Shown here: positions 1-11,637 of the stretch, one piece after another | How the letters are laid out: each line of letters starts with the position of its first letter | Numbering within the stretch: the stretch's first letter is position 1 | Source: Carex sylvatica | Taxonomy: Eukaryota; Streptophyta; Magnoliopsida; Poales; Cyperaceae | DNA length: 64,000 nt | Assembly: GCA_964058845.1 (NCBI GenBank) | Contig: CAXKVR010000467.1 | Span: 1-64,000, forward strand | Reading direction: 5' to 3' | Made by a program: the position numbers and the translations under genes | Notes under the pieces: model-generated | What the model saw: only the letters and a program-made list of their open reading frames with translations | Databases searched by the model: none | Told to the model about the DNA's origin: nothing

Positions 1-190
1 ACCAAAAAGATACAGAACCATTAATTTTACATACTTCTCAATTAAAAAAATGTAATTTTACCTTTTTTAATTTTGATAAATATCTAATTGGTGGTCACGG
101 TTGTAAAGTAAATTTGTTATATACATATGCTATATTAGGTTTGAAATATTGAAAATTTGGGGAGGTTTTATGAAAAAAAAAAAAACTTAC

Positions 191-3100
191 AGCCTCAACC
201 AAGTGATAGTGGGGGATTTGAGGGAAGAGGTGGTGAACGACATGGGTCCCAATGTCATGGTGTATGTTGTTTATCCATCCATAGTCCCGGTCCACCGTGG
301 TTAGCCCCCCTCTTAGATAGCTCCATTCCTACACCATAATTAATCAACAGATTAATTAATACACCTCATCTCCTTTAGAAAATGAATGATTTTTCAAAAT
401 ATTAAAAAAAATCTGGAGCTCAAATATTTTTCAAACCTCAAAAATTGTACTTCTAAATATTAAAAAATGTAAAATATTTCGGAGCTCCAAAGTAATTACG
501 AAGTTATGTTTCATTGCCCAAAATATATTGGAAAATGTCTACAAAACTATACTTTTATATATTAAAAATTAGAAGATTGAAAATATTTATGATTTATTAA
601 GAAATAATAATAGAGGTTTCACCTTGCCTCGATACCAAGGAAGATTAGGTTGACCGTGATGATGTAAGTAGGTTACAAGATCAATCCACATGATAAATAC
701 CTACATGTCAAAATATAATGATGATTTGCCAAAAAAAATTAGGCATATAGTAAACAAAAAAAATTTAATTAATGAATATTGGTGCTTACAAGGTTGGGAA
801 CACCATAGAGCTTTAGCACAGGAATGAGGCCTATGGTCCATGATAGACCGAGAAGCAATGCTACCATGATGGACCAACAAATGGTTGAGGTCAGAACCTC
901 TGTCTTCTCATTTGGACCAAACAAATCACTGCTTGGATTGAAGTGGGACCCACTCTTTCCGGGGCTCCTATTCCACTACAAAATTACACCACGATCAAAA
1001 GTCAAATCCACATAATCACAATCAATTGGTTTGAGCCTTTGAGGTTAAAGCATTAGTTGCTTGTGAGCTCAAAATTGTTTGTCTCATTTTACTGAAAATA
1101 AATCTGCTGTAATTCTTGGGGAATTTCAGGACCCTGTAATTCAGATCTCAACCATTGATTTTTATCGAGATGTGTGCATGAAAACTTACTTTTTTATAAT
1201 GTTTTCGAGATCTGTGCACCGAAAAAATTGATGGTTGATATTGGAATTTCAGGATTCTATAATTCCTCCCGGAATTACAGCAGATTTGGACTCCATTTTA
1301 CTTGGTGAAATCTTCGTTTTGGTCCTTGGAACTTTTTACAAAAGCTAATTTAGTGTTTGATAATTTCTTCAATTTTGAAAAGAACATGTAAAAAGAGAAA
1401 ACTAAATTGCTACTTAATTCTCTCAAATAATCAAGTTAATCTTTATGGTGAAGACTAATAAAATGCCCAACTGGATTATTTCAGAGAAATTCAAGGATGA
1501 ATTTATTTTTCTTCTATAAAGAAAATCCAATGACAAACTTAATGTAAATGGAAGCATCAGTCTATCCTTGATTAAATTAAAAAAAAAAATAGGGAATAAA
1601 AATGTTTTTTTGGGTTTCTGGATTAAAATTATTTTACTAACCAGATAAATAGGATATGCAAAGAGAGGGTATGGAAAGGTGAACCGTAGCCTCTTTGTTT
1701 TATCCTCCAAACTCTTATATGTCTTCTCTGTTAACTGTTCAAATAAATAGTAAGAGAAAAAAAAAGAAAACCAATTAATCAAATTCAATTGCACATGAAT
1801 TAATCAAATTCATGGCCCAAGGCCCAAGGCCCAATAGATAATGGTAACAGGCTCTAATTTGTTATCCCATTTATATATCTAAATTGCAAATCAGAAAAGT
1901 TTGATGACCCAAGCTTTAGACACCATTGTTAAAAGGATCCATTTTCTTATATTAATAAAGTCTAGGATTCAAATCTGCACTGTTCGTCTTTTCTCCATCA
2001 CAATCAAAGCATTCGTGTAAAATTATATACCTTATATAAAATGAAGAGCTAAAAATTGAAAGCACTAGAATTAATTTCTGTATTTTAATAAATTATTGGT
2101 CCCATTCTAATTAAATGAACTGAAAATATTAATTTTAGCAAACATATTATATATTCACAAAAAACAACAGCAAAATATAGTAATACTAATAATAATTGCT
2201 TCCCATTACTTTTATCTAAAAGTTGCATTACTGTTGTAAACAATTTAATTGAAGAGAATCAATGCCTGCGCTGCACGTGAATAAAATCGAACTCCATGTG
2301 ATTTGTCAGAGATCCAAAAATATCTACTGTACTGCTATATTAACTTGAATTTATTTTCTTGTAATTTGTGCTCAGAGAATCTTTTTTTTCCTTTATGCTA
2401 GTAGCCTAGTAGGGCTATCAGATCTATGGCTGAGAATTATACTAAAATAAAAGATATGATTCTTTGAATGGCAAGGGATACTTTCCGTGTGATATGCTTT
2501 GACAATTATATGTAAATATTAAATTTTGATGTGGTTTGTATCTTGTACTAAAATTTACCTATATGTGGCAAAATGCTTTTTCCTTTGATACTTTTTTCCC
2601 AGTAAAGTGTTTTGTTACCACAAAATTTGATATGATTTGTCCTTTATATGTATATATTAAAATTTGATAGTAAGAAGTACATGCGGTTTGTATCTTGTAC
2701 TAAAATTTACCTATGGCTATATGTGGCAAAATGATTTTTTTATTTGAAATAGTTTACCTAATAGGTATTTTGTTACCACAAGTCAAATAGCTTTTCTTTA
2801 AAAAAAAGATTAATTGACAACTGTAAAATTAGATTCTTCTCTTTGAATTCAAGTTTATTTGACTTTGGTTAACTTTAGTTGGTGTTATAGAATAATTCAC
2901 ATGAAAAATGACAAAAAGTATACATAGATATGCACAAGTACATATAAATAGAAAATAATTCCCAAAAAGATGTCTAACCGGATGCCATGATTCATCTCTC
3001 TCCACATGACCATGATTTTGATGGTGGGTCCTATGACTGATTCTCCTATAAACACAAATTTAGCAAAATAGTTTTGTTAATTAATTAGTTATTCAACATG

Positions 3101-4033
3101 TATGAAATCTAACAGACAACTAGTAAAATAATTTATTCATGAAACCAAAAAAAAAAAAAAAATTAAAATGTATGAAAATTAGAAGGATGTAATGTAATAC
3201 ACACCACCCATGATATGGCACCAAGATAGCACTGTGTAGCATGTGCCCCACAAAATTATTTAAGGTTACATTGTCTGAGAAGCTCCCATGGCCACTGCAT
3301 ATATGTACAAAAATTCAAAAATCTCATGTGAGATATTTAATTATTTCTAATGGTGTAGAAAAAATTGAAGAAAGAGCATGAAAACTTAATTAATACACAT
3401 AGCTAGGTGAATTCATTGTAGAATTTTATGGGTTAATTACCAATCTCATGTCCCATATATATCGCCTGAATTAGTCCCAAATATATATTTCTAATAGTAG
3501 AAAAATTGAAGGAAGGGCATGACATTGTAAAATTTTGTTTGAGATAATTAAGGCATGACAATTTAAATAATTCATTAATTGTATTTTTTTTAGGAGTTAA
3601 TTTATTACCAATCATGGCCAAGAACAAAGAGAGCCCAGAACATGGTGCCTTGTGCAAACCAGTAAAACGGCCACACAAAGAGTGAATTGTCGAAACGCAG
3701 TGCAATCGCCGCGAGAGCTGCAATGATGACGAAATCTCGGAGCACGTAACTCATCGATCGCCATGGAGACTTGACCCAACAATGCTGTGGTATGGCCGCA
3801 CGTATCTCACCGATTTTAAATGGAGGCGGTGAGCCTGCATCGAATTTCGCCTTCTCCTCCAACTCCTTTCGATACGACTCGTCGTGACGGCTGTGGTTGT
3901 GTTTCTTTTGCGGCGCTGAGCTGCCCCAAAGCCATTGTCTGAAATGAAAAAATGGTGCCTTAGCCCTTGACAAGGGAGTCCATAACTTGGTCATGGCACC
4001 CTTCTCTCCATCTCTTTCTCTCTCTTTCTCCAT
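191..4033 (-). CDS. FAD3: omega-3 fatty acid desaturase (FAD3/FAD7/FAD8 family), partial: last exon outside window
   Basis: Membrane di-iron desaturase that converts linoleic (18:2) to alpha-linolenic acid (18:3) in glycerolipids. Exons, transcript order: 4033-3609, 3294-3205, 3045-2979, 1734-1642, 975-790, 700-623, 328-191. All have GT-AG borders and join in frame (359 codons seen). The three histidine boxes are HDCGH (residues 140-144, the Cys codon split by intron 1), HRTHH (176-180) and HVVHH (342-346). The usual final exon of about 50 residues lies left of base 1. Two in-frame ATGs exist (4033 and 3994); the first is preferred because a TATA box lies about 65 bp upstream. Only about 70 residues precede the [13 protein letters not shown] block, shorter than usual plastid FAD7/8 leaders, so an ER FAD3-type enzyme is favoured. 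Body motifs are mixed, so the compartment is uncertain without the C-terminus. Family call near certain; symbol tentative. Confidence 0.93.
1099..1288. repeat. short fold-back (MITE-like) repeat in desaturase intron 4
   Basis: The left arm begins AATCTGCTGTAATTC (1101) and its reverse complement GAATTACAGCAGATT ends near 1287. The arms remain similar inward for about 60 bp, including an AACCATTGAT-type block. It lies between exon 5 (790-975) and exon 4 (1642-1734). No clear target duplication was found. Confidence 0.6.
2511..2780. repeat. direct duplication in desaturase intron 3
   Basis: Two diverged copies of about 140-150 bp share the order GTTTGTATCTTGTACTAAAA, TTTACCTAT, TATGTGGCAAAATG, then TTTTGTTACCACAA. 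The first copy starts near 2511 and the second near 2655. It is AT-rich non-coding sequence inside the 1.24-kb intron 3. Confidence 0.65.
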
Positions 4034-4095
4034 ATCTCTCTAGGTTTTTTTTTGTGAGAGATTGAAAGATGATGGATGGTACTGGGTTGCCAGGG

Positions 4096-4106
4096 TATAT
4101 ATATAT
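4096..4106 (-). promoter_or_regulatory. TATA box of the omega-3 desaturase gene
   Basis: A run of TATATATATA on the minus strand lies about 65 bp upstream of the first in-frame ATG (4033). A start site about 30 bp downstream would give a 5'UTR of roughly 35-45 nt. Confidence 0.5.
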
Positions 4107-4302
4107 TGGGAGAACCGAAACAATTCTCACAACATAGAAATATCCTCGGGGAATCTATGTTTAGATAAAAATTAAATGCAAATATGAATAATAATTTAAT
4201 GATGTGCGCTATTATAAGCTAGATAATTAATTAATCTGGACGTCCTGCTAAATGGGGCAATTTATAGGGTCATTGGACAAAATATTTTTATTTGTTATAC
4301 GT

Positions 4303-5510
4303 CGATATCCGATCTGTTTGTATTTTTTTTCAATCATAATAAAATTATTAGTATCATGTACATACATTGTAATATGAATATATTAATTTTGTTTAAAGAA
4401 AGATGATGATTTTATTTTCAAATTTCAAATTTCAAATTTTTATTATTATAATAAAAGATTCTTCTTATCTGAGTTTTTGAACTCATAATCTTCTACATGA
4501 AAACTATGTCTTTACTACTAGACCAAATACTAGTTCTTGCAACGTGGACATATCCGATCTGTTTGTATTTTTTTTCAATCATAATAAAATTATTAGTATC
4601 ATGTACTTACATTGTAATATGAATATATTAATTTTGTTTAAAGAAAGATGACGATTTTACTTTCAAATTTTAAATTTCAAATTTTTATTATTATAATAAA
4701 AGATTCTTCTTATCTGAGTTTTTGAACTCATAGTCTTCTACATGAAAACTATATGTCTTTACTACTAGACCAAATACTAGTTCTTGCAACGTGGGCATAT
4801 CCGATCTGTTTGTATTTTTTTTCAATCATAATAAAATTATTAGTATCATGTACTTACATTGTAATATGAATATATTAATTTTGTTTAAAGAAAGATGACG
4901 ATTTTACTTTCAAATTTTAAATTTCATATTTTTATTATTATAATAAAAGATTCTTCTTATCTGAGTTTTTGAACTCATAGTCTTCTACATGAAAACTATA
5001 TGTCTTTACTACTAGACCAAATACTAGTTCTTGCAACGTGGACATATCCGATCTGTTTGTATTTTTTTTCAATCATAATAAAATTATTAGTATCATGTAC
5101 TTACATTGTAATATGAATATATTAATTTTGTTTAAAGAAAAATGATGATTTAACTTTCAAATTTCATATTTCATATTTTTATTATTATAATAAAAGATTT
5201 TTCTTATCTGAATTTTTGAACTCATAGTCTTCTACATGAAAACCATATGACTTTACTACTAGACCAAATACTAGTTCTTGCAACGTGGACATATCCAATC
5301 TGTTTGTATTTTTTTTTCAATCATAATAAAATTATTAATATTATGTACTTACATTGTAATATGAATATATTAATTTTGTTTAAAGAAAGATGACGATTTG
5401 ACTTTCAAATTTCAAATTTTTATTATTCTAATAAAAGATTTTTCTTATGTGAGTTTTGAACTCATATTCTTCTGTAGAAAAACCATATGCCTTTACCCCG
5501 AAATTTTTAT
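4303..5510. repeat. tandem array, about five copies of a 246-bp unit
   Basis: The marker (C/A)GATCTGTTTGTATTTTTTTT recurs at about 4311, 4556, 4803, 5050 and 5296, so the period is 245-247 bp. Units are highly similar, the last being the most diverged. On the minus strand each unit holds TTTGGTCTAGTAGT followed about 40 bp later by GAGTTCAAAAACTC. These positions resemble the A and B boxes of a tRNA-derived SINE. It begins about 200 bp upstream of the desaturase TATA box. Confidence 0.85.
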
Positions 5511-5577
5511 AAATACCCAAAAAAAATAAAAAATTATGGAATCTACCTATTGTTTGAATGAAATTCGAAAAATGCCC

Positions 5578-5602
5578 AATCCGGTTATCCAATAACCGGA
5601 TT
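5578..5602. repeat. perfect 11-bp-arm palindrome
   Basis: The arms AATCCGGTTAT and ATAACCGGATT are exact reverse complements around a 3-bp centre (CCA). Function unknown. Confidence 0.8.
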
Positions 5603-6016
5603 TGGGACAAATTTCCGGTCAACAGATTTCCGGACTCAAAACAATAAATCCGGTTAATGGTGCACCGGTTTTAGTTTTTAGTTTTTTTTTTTTTAAAGTA
5701 TATTTTCGGTTAATGGTGCACCGTTTTTTTTTTTTTCAACAGAATTTTTTTTTTTTTGTATTAAAATATTAGAAATATTGAATATATTTCTTTGAAAATA
5801 GATGGAATACAATATAATTTGATTTATTAGAAAGACTGCAACAAATAACCCGGATCAATATTTTTCAGGCCGGATTTTTCGCGGCTGTAAGAAAAATTAA
5901 TATATTTCTTTATGTGTTATTGGAAAAAAATAAAAATGCTTAGATTCTGAGTTATTGATTCCGGTTCAAAAGTCACTTCTAGGTAATCCAGAAAATATTG
6001 TGATCTTTTTAGTAAA

Positions 6017-6132
6017 TTTAATTTATTAAAAGTTGTATCTATTTTTGAAAAAAAAAATAAAAACTTTAATTTATTTAATGGTTGTTATTCAAAAAGAATT
6101 CTCAAAATAGATACAACTTTTAATAAATTAAA
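6017..6132. repeat. inverted repeat with about 29-bp arms
   Basis: TTTAATTTATTAAAAGTTGT with the following ATCTATTTTT (6017-6046) is matched by its reverse complement at 6104-6132, with a spacer of about 57 bp. Possibly a solo MITE relic. Confidence 0.75.
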
Positions 6133-6806
6133 TGTGAATATAACTATACAAATTGATAATACAAATTATAGAGAAATATATTTACGTGACAGTGAGATAT
6201 TCAAAATTTTAAATCAAATTATTATCGACAATTCAAAGTTACACATATATCAAACAATAATCAATATCAAAATGTCTTTTTTTTTTCAATTTTCTTTCAT
6301 GTTATCTTTTATTTGGATTTCTTTATCATTTTCCTTTATTTCTCTCTTTTTGTTTTTGAAATGCTTAGAGAGAGAAAGACAGAGAGAGAGACATGGGATT
6401 AATAAGGTTACCAGCAAAGTGGGAAATGGGGTCGACAACCATGTCCAATACCTGATAAGTGAATCTTTTATAATTACTAGATCTCGACCGTTCTTTTTAA
6501 CTTGGCACGAATCTCAAAGTTCAATAAGCCATCTATGATGACCCGAATCTCAAACCGATTGAGATTTAATCTCAAACCGTAAAGTGAAGGTAATCCTCTC
6601 AGGTATACGAACTCCAACCATGCATGGGGCTGGGTGGCCAGAATGCCACGTGGGCCTTCTTCCTTCTCCTTTATATTTTGCACATTTATTATATTTCAAA
6701 CTTTTTGAGTTTTCTCATTTTATAAGTAATTGTTTAACAAAAAAAAAGATCACAAGTAACAGAAACCTGCACCGAAAAGAAAAAAAGACAAACGTGTTAA
6801 ATAAAA

Positions 6807-7196
6807 GAGGAGGGTTAAAATGCATCCTCTCTTTAGTGCTTCTAATATGCATTCTCTCCTTATATTTTTATTTTTAAAGTTTAAATAGTCAATTCGAACC
6901 TTCTAATGTGTTTAGAGATCAAATTTTATATTTTTTAAAAATTATTTACTATTTTTTCAGAATTTTTTAAAATCATCACTTTGCTATAATTTTTATTATT
7001 GTTTAGTTTAATCAAAATTTTAAAAAAAAAATTGTAATTTTTTTTCAAAAAATATAAAATTTGATCTCCAAATACATTTTAATATGAATAATACATTGAA
7101 AAGGTTCAAATCAACTATTTGAACTTTAAAAATAAAGATACGAGAGAAAAATATACTTAGGAGCATAAAAGAGAGGATTCATTTTTAACCACCCTC
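6807..7196. mobile_element. 390-bp fold-back MITE with 9-bp target duplication (MULE-like), GAGGAGGGTTAAAATGC end type
   Basis: The outer ends are GAGGAGGGTTAAAATGCATC and its diverged reverse complement ending ACCCTC. The arms stay complementary almost to the centre. The 9-bp direct repeat TAAATAAAA flanks it exactly (6798-6806 and 7197-7205). The inner part carries the family core (AGTTTAAATAGTCAATTCGA and GATCTCCAAATACA motifs) shared with many elements in this window. Nine-bp duplications are typical of Mutator-like elements. No transposase. Confidence 0.85.
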
Positions 7197-7404
7197 TAAA
7201 TAAAAATCAGTTTGAAAATATGCTATCACAAATTTAGACGAATCTGTTTATAAGATCGGAAGGCGATGTGTCATCTGTCATGGAACAAAAATTCCAAATA
7301 TGTAATATTAAGTGATTAAGTTGGAAATATTGACTGGATTTATGTTAATTGATCTTTTGTTTAACACGGTGCAACTTTTTAATCAAATTTGTGCATTCAA
7401 CTAT

Positions 7405-7985
7405 ACCTAGGGGTGTCAATGATACCCGTTTATCCTACTCGTATTGCATTTGATAAAACGGATATGAGTAAGATTTTTTTTCGTTAGCCTATTGGGCATG
7501 AATAAAAAAATAATTTCGTTATATAAACGGGTATGAATATGGATAAATGTTATTTCGTATCTGTTGGATAATGGATAATTATATAAAATAAATTACATCA
7601 TGAGAAAATGTATCGATGTTATTGTAAAAAGAATATTATGCTAAACATGTTATTTTTTTATATGAATGTTTTGTTATTTAGTTACGAATTGAATTTGTTA
7701 GAAGAGTTATTTGTGATTTTGATTTGTTTTACTTCATAAAAAAATTATTATTTATAATTAATTGTATACTTCTAATTTAATTTTATATATTAGCAATTGT
7801 GATTGCATATGACATGAAATTTTTTGATAGTTTATTTGTAAAAATAATAAAACTATTATATTTGTACTATTCGTTATTCATACACTACAATTTCGTTATC
7901 CGCTAATTTTAACGGGTAAGAGTAGAGTAGAGTAAAGCAAATTTTTAACAGGTATGAATAGGATATGAATAAGATCAAACTGTGC
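7405..7985. repeat. degenerate dispersed repeat starting GGGGTGTCAATGATACCCG
   Basis: The sequence starting near 7410 resembles the start of the 49074-49250 repeat (GGGTGTCAATGTTCCC, then a GTTTATCC and TTTGATAA series). A reverse-oriented partner with CGGGTAAGAGTAGAG lies near 7910. Non-coding. Extent approximate. Confidence 0.5.
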
Positions 7986-8627
7986 ATGGTGTGCAATATT
8001 TGTTTTCCGTAATCCCCAACATAGATTTGGATGGAATAAGCGGCGGGATACAGAAAGCACTGTGAGGCGATCTGTGAATGAAAACATCATGGCATCCTCT
8101 ACTATTTCTGTTTTTTTTTTTTTTCTGATGGGTATCGGACTGAAGTAACAGATCAGTCGCGGGTGCCTTTTTCTCTTTGGTGACAGAAGGATGGGTGGTC
8201 TCCCATCTGTATACAGTAGGTATATATACCTTCTGTTTTTTGTATGATATTTCTGTGTTGTTTTGTGATGTATGCTTCTTCCTCTATCTCTCTTTTTCTT
8301 TTTCTACTTAGAGGTGACTGTTCTGGACTGGTTGATTTAGTTCTCAGTCTGGTTTGATTCAGTTCCCCGTCCGGTTTGGATTCATTGTCTTCTCAGCTGT
8401 GATATGCATACAGACGAAAATATCACTAGATTCCTATCACTCCAATCAATCAAGAATGATCAAATTGTGTCCATAGGATACAGATACTACTGTGCATTTT
8501 TAGTTTTATTTAGCTGTATGTTTTCACGGACACTCTTTGTCTAATCTTATGTAACGACTACTTTGTATCTTTTTATCAATACAATTGTCTACGGACTTTA
8601 AACCAAAAAAAATTATTTCCGTTATTT
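7986..8627. other. gene-free interval
   Basis: Non-repetitive AT-rich sequence with a poly-T tract (about 8110-8124). A TATATATACC element near 8221 is followed by pyrimidine-rich sequence, but no supported coding exon follows. Confidence 0.5.
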
Positions 8628-8636
8628 TAGTTATGA

Positions 8637-9829
8637 CCGACATTTTTATTAATATTTATTTTTTAATATATTTTACCACAAACAACCAAGATTTTAAACT
8701 TTAAAAAAAAAAACCCAAACCGCAAATAAATTCTTGCAGTTTGGAATTTAATTTATTTTTTGCACTGTAAAAACCCTGTCGAACTATATTTCTTTGAATT
8801 TTGAAAAAAAAAATTATCGTGTAAAGGACATATATTGAACAATCATAGATAATTTTAATGATCTTTGAATAATAAATAAAACTGTAATCCATTAAAAAAA
8901 AAAGAAAACATACAATAAATAGTAAATGCATTTTAAAATAATTATATGGGTAATTCTTGAATAATCTCTTGGGCTTTTGAAAAAAACTAATACTAGTTAT
9001 GGCCAATTTGTATGGGTGCATCATCGATGTTGTAAAAAGCATGGTTGTGTCATCGATATTTTGGTAATGAAATATCAATGCACTTTTGTCGTCGTTAAGC
9101 CGGACATAAAGCATCGGTGCGTTATCAGTGTTTTTGCAATAATAAAGTTATGGTCGTTTAGAGAGCATGGGTGCGCCATCAATATTTTGGTAATGAAACA
9201 TCGGTGCACTTCTACCGTTGTTAAGTCGGGCATAAAGCATCGGTGCGTTATGGGTGTTTTTGCACGGAAGCATTGTTTTAAAAAAGAAGAAGTTTAAACA
9301 GCCATAACTTTGGTTAGGAAAGTCGGATTTGAGCGTATGACCACAATTCAGAAAGGAAGGAATGAGACGAATTCGAATTTTGTCTCATTAGACATCCGTC
9401 ATAATCATTATTGCAAACAAATATCGTTTAGTGCTTCAAAAATTCAGTTTAAGTTTTCTATCAACAGTAGACATACAACGACCGAGTTTAGTTTTTTTTC
9501 AAAAGCCTAAGAGATTCAAGAATTATCCATATAATTATTTAAAATTTATTTACTATTTATTGTGTGTGTTTGCTTATTTTTTTTATGAATTACGGTTTCA
9601 TTTATTATTCAAAGATAATTAAAATTATCTATGATTGTTTAATATATGTCTTTTACACGATAATTTTTTTTTTCAAAATTTAAAGAGATGTAGTGCAATG
9701 GAGTTTTTATCGTGTAAAAAAAAAAAATCAAACCGCATTGAATTTTTTGCAATTTGAGTATTTTTTTTAAAAAAAATTAAAAACCTTGTGGTAAAATATA
9801 TTTAAAATGGATATAAATAAAAATGTCGG
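8637..9829. mobile_element. 1.19-kb fold-back DNA transposon with perfect 9-bp target duplication (MULE-like, non-autonomous)
   Basis: The 9-bp direct repeat TAGTTATGA flanks it (8628-8636 and 9830-9838). The ends are CCGACATTTTTATTAATA and the inverse of GATATAAATAAAAATGTCGG. Inverted arms of about 370 bp include a TCTTGAATAATCTCTTGGGC block mirrored near 9500-9530. The centre (about 9001-9290) holds two imperfect direct repeats, spaced about 119 bp, built on CATCGATATTTTGGTAATGA and CATAAAGCATCGGTGCGTTA. No transposase domain. Confidence 0.85.
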
Positions 9830-10157
9830 TAGTTATGAAGCCAATAACTATTTATCTTCTAACTATAATTTGGAGTAACCGTCCCGTCCAGTGCAAGACT
9901 TTAATTATTGATACAGACTGCATTCGTACACACGTGGCCTCATATGAGAATTTACTTTCAAATAATGATTGATAGGGACCAGTTTCATTGAATCGTGGGA
10001 TGTTTCGAAAACTAAAACCCTTTTTTTTTTTATAAATATGTTTAGAATTAAGTCACTAAATAATTTAACATATTAAAGAAATTATTTAAATTTCAAATCT
10101 ACACGAAAAAAATATTATATTTTGTTATAAGATTAAAATCTGGATTTAAAAAAATTA

Positions 10158-11628
10158 CGGCCATTTTTATTAATACCCTAAAAAAAAATATAATTTTAAA
10201 GATGCCCCGCATTAGATTTTCTGTTAAAATTGCTCCGACCGCCAGACCTACGGGCGGCCCAATCCCCTAGCGGACCGTCCGTGACAGGGGCGCCCCACTA
10301 GGGATCAGACCGCCCCTGGTCTGGGCGGGCCACCTTTTTTTTTTTTTTTTTTTAAGGGAGAGATGTTAATATTTTTTATTTAAATAATTTTGTGAATAAA
10401 TTTTTTTTCTTGTTTAGAGTGTATATAAAAAAAAAATAAGACATTTGATATATTTATGAAGTGATGTCATAACTCTTTATAACTTTGATTTATTTGATTT
10501 GTCAGTTGGATATCACAAGTCTAAAGATAACACTAATTAAGGATTTGACATTAATTCAAATATACACCATAAAATATAGTTAGATTTCCTCAATGATATA
10601 CATATACATATATATACATGTATTGTATTATGTATATACATATACATATATTATATCTATACATATACATATATTATACATATGTATATATTATACATAT
10701 GTATAATATATACGTAGCCCATGTGACGGCATTTGCGGCGCATGCGGCGCATTTGACCTCTACTGGTAAATCAGCAAGTCTGGATTGATACAAGGACCAA
10801 ACTACAAAAGTGATTACTCCTGAGTATCTGAAGCATCAGAATTTCAAAAAAATATTGTTTAGTACCTCAAAAACTCAGTTTAAATTTTTGTATGACGGTA
10901 GACGTTGGATCAGCGATTTTCAAAGTGGCTTAATAAATAGTAAAAAAAATCAGAAAAAATATAAAATTTGGTCTCCAAGCACATTTCAATACAGATATCA
11001 CATCTAACGGTTCAGATCGACTTTTTGAATTTTGAAACTATAGATATGAGCGCGAATGAAAACATTTCCTTTTAATTCGCGAAGTAGCATAGCCTTTCTC
11101 TCTCTATATATATATATATATTATATATACATATATTATAAAAAAAATAGTTTATAAAAACCCTATTTATAGTGCAAAAAAAAATGCGGGGTACTTTTGT
11201 ATAATGCGGGAGTGCAAAAAAAAGATTTTTACAAAAGTAAACCCCGCATTAAGAATCAATGCCAAGTCCTTAATTAGTGTTATATTTAGACTTGTGATAT
11301 CCAACTGACAAATCAAATCAAAGTTATAAAATATTACGACATCATTCATAAATATATCAAATGTCTTATTTTTTGACATACACCCTAAACAATTTTTTTT
11401 AAATAATTAAATTTAAATTAGATCTCTAAAAAAAAAATCTAAAAAAAAAAAAAGTGGACCGCCCGGATCAGGGGCATCTGGTCCCTTGTGGGGCGCCCCT
11501 GTCACGGGCAGTCCGCTAGGGGATTGGGCCGCCCGTGGGCCTGGCGGTCGAAATAATTTTGACAAAAAAATCTAATGCGGGGCATCTTTAAAATTATATT
11601 TTTTTAAGGATATTAATAAAAATGGCCG
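10158..11628. mobile_element. 1.47-kb fold-back element with CGGCCATTTTTATTAATA ends
   Basis: Both ends read CGGCCATTTTTATTAATA with slight divergence. The flanks AAAAAATTA and AAAAAATTG match 8 of 9. Inverted arms run about 400 bp (AAGACATTTGATATATTTAT at 10439 and its inverse near 11345). Just inside each end is a strikingly GC-rich block (about 10230-10335 and 11455-11560, CCGCCC/GGGCGG runs). The centre carries TA microsatellites (10597-10712) and a fragment of the fold-back core (about 10905-11070). No transposase. Confidence 0.85.
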
Positions 11629-11637
11629 AAAAAATTG

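Larger units (their letters stand above)
5511..6797. other. gene-free AT-rich interval with hairpin repeats
   Basis: No coding sequence is recognised. The interval holds a perfect 11-bp-arm palindrome (5578-5602), two copies of GGTTAATGGTGCACCG (about 5653 and 5708), a long inverted repeat (6017-6132), a GA-rich microsatellite (6366-6390) and a degenerate region with CTCAAACCGATTGAGATT (about 6549). Confidence 0.6.

Noticed and set aside
4303..5510. Regularly spaced repeats resembling a CRISPR-like array
   Set aside because: Units are continuous 246-bp tandem copies without unique spacers, in a plant nuclear context.
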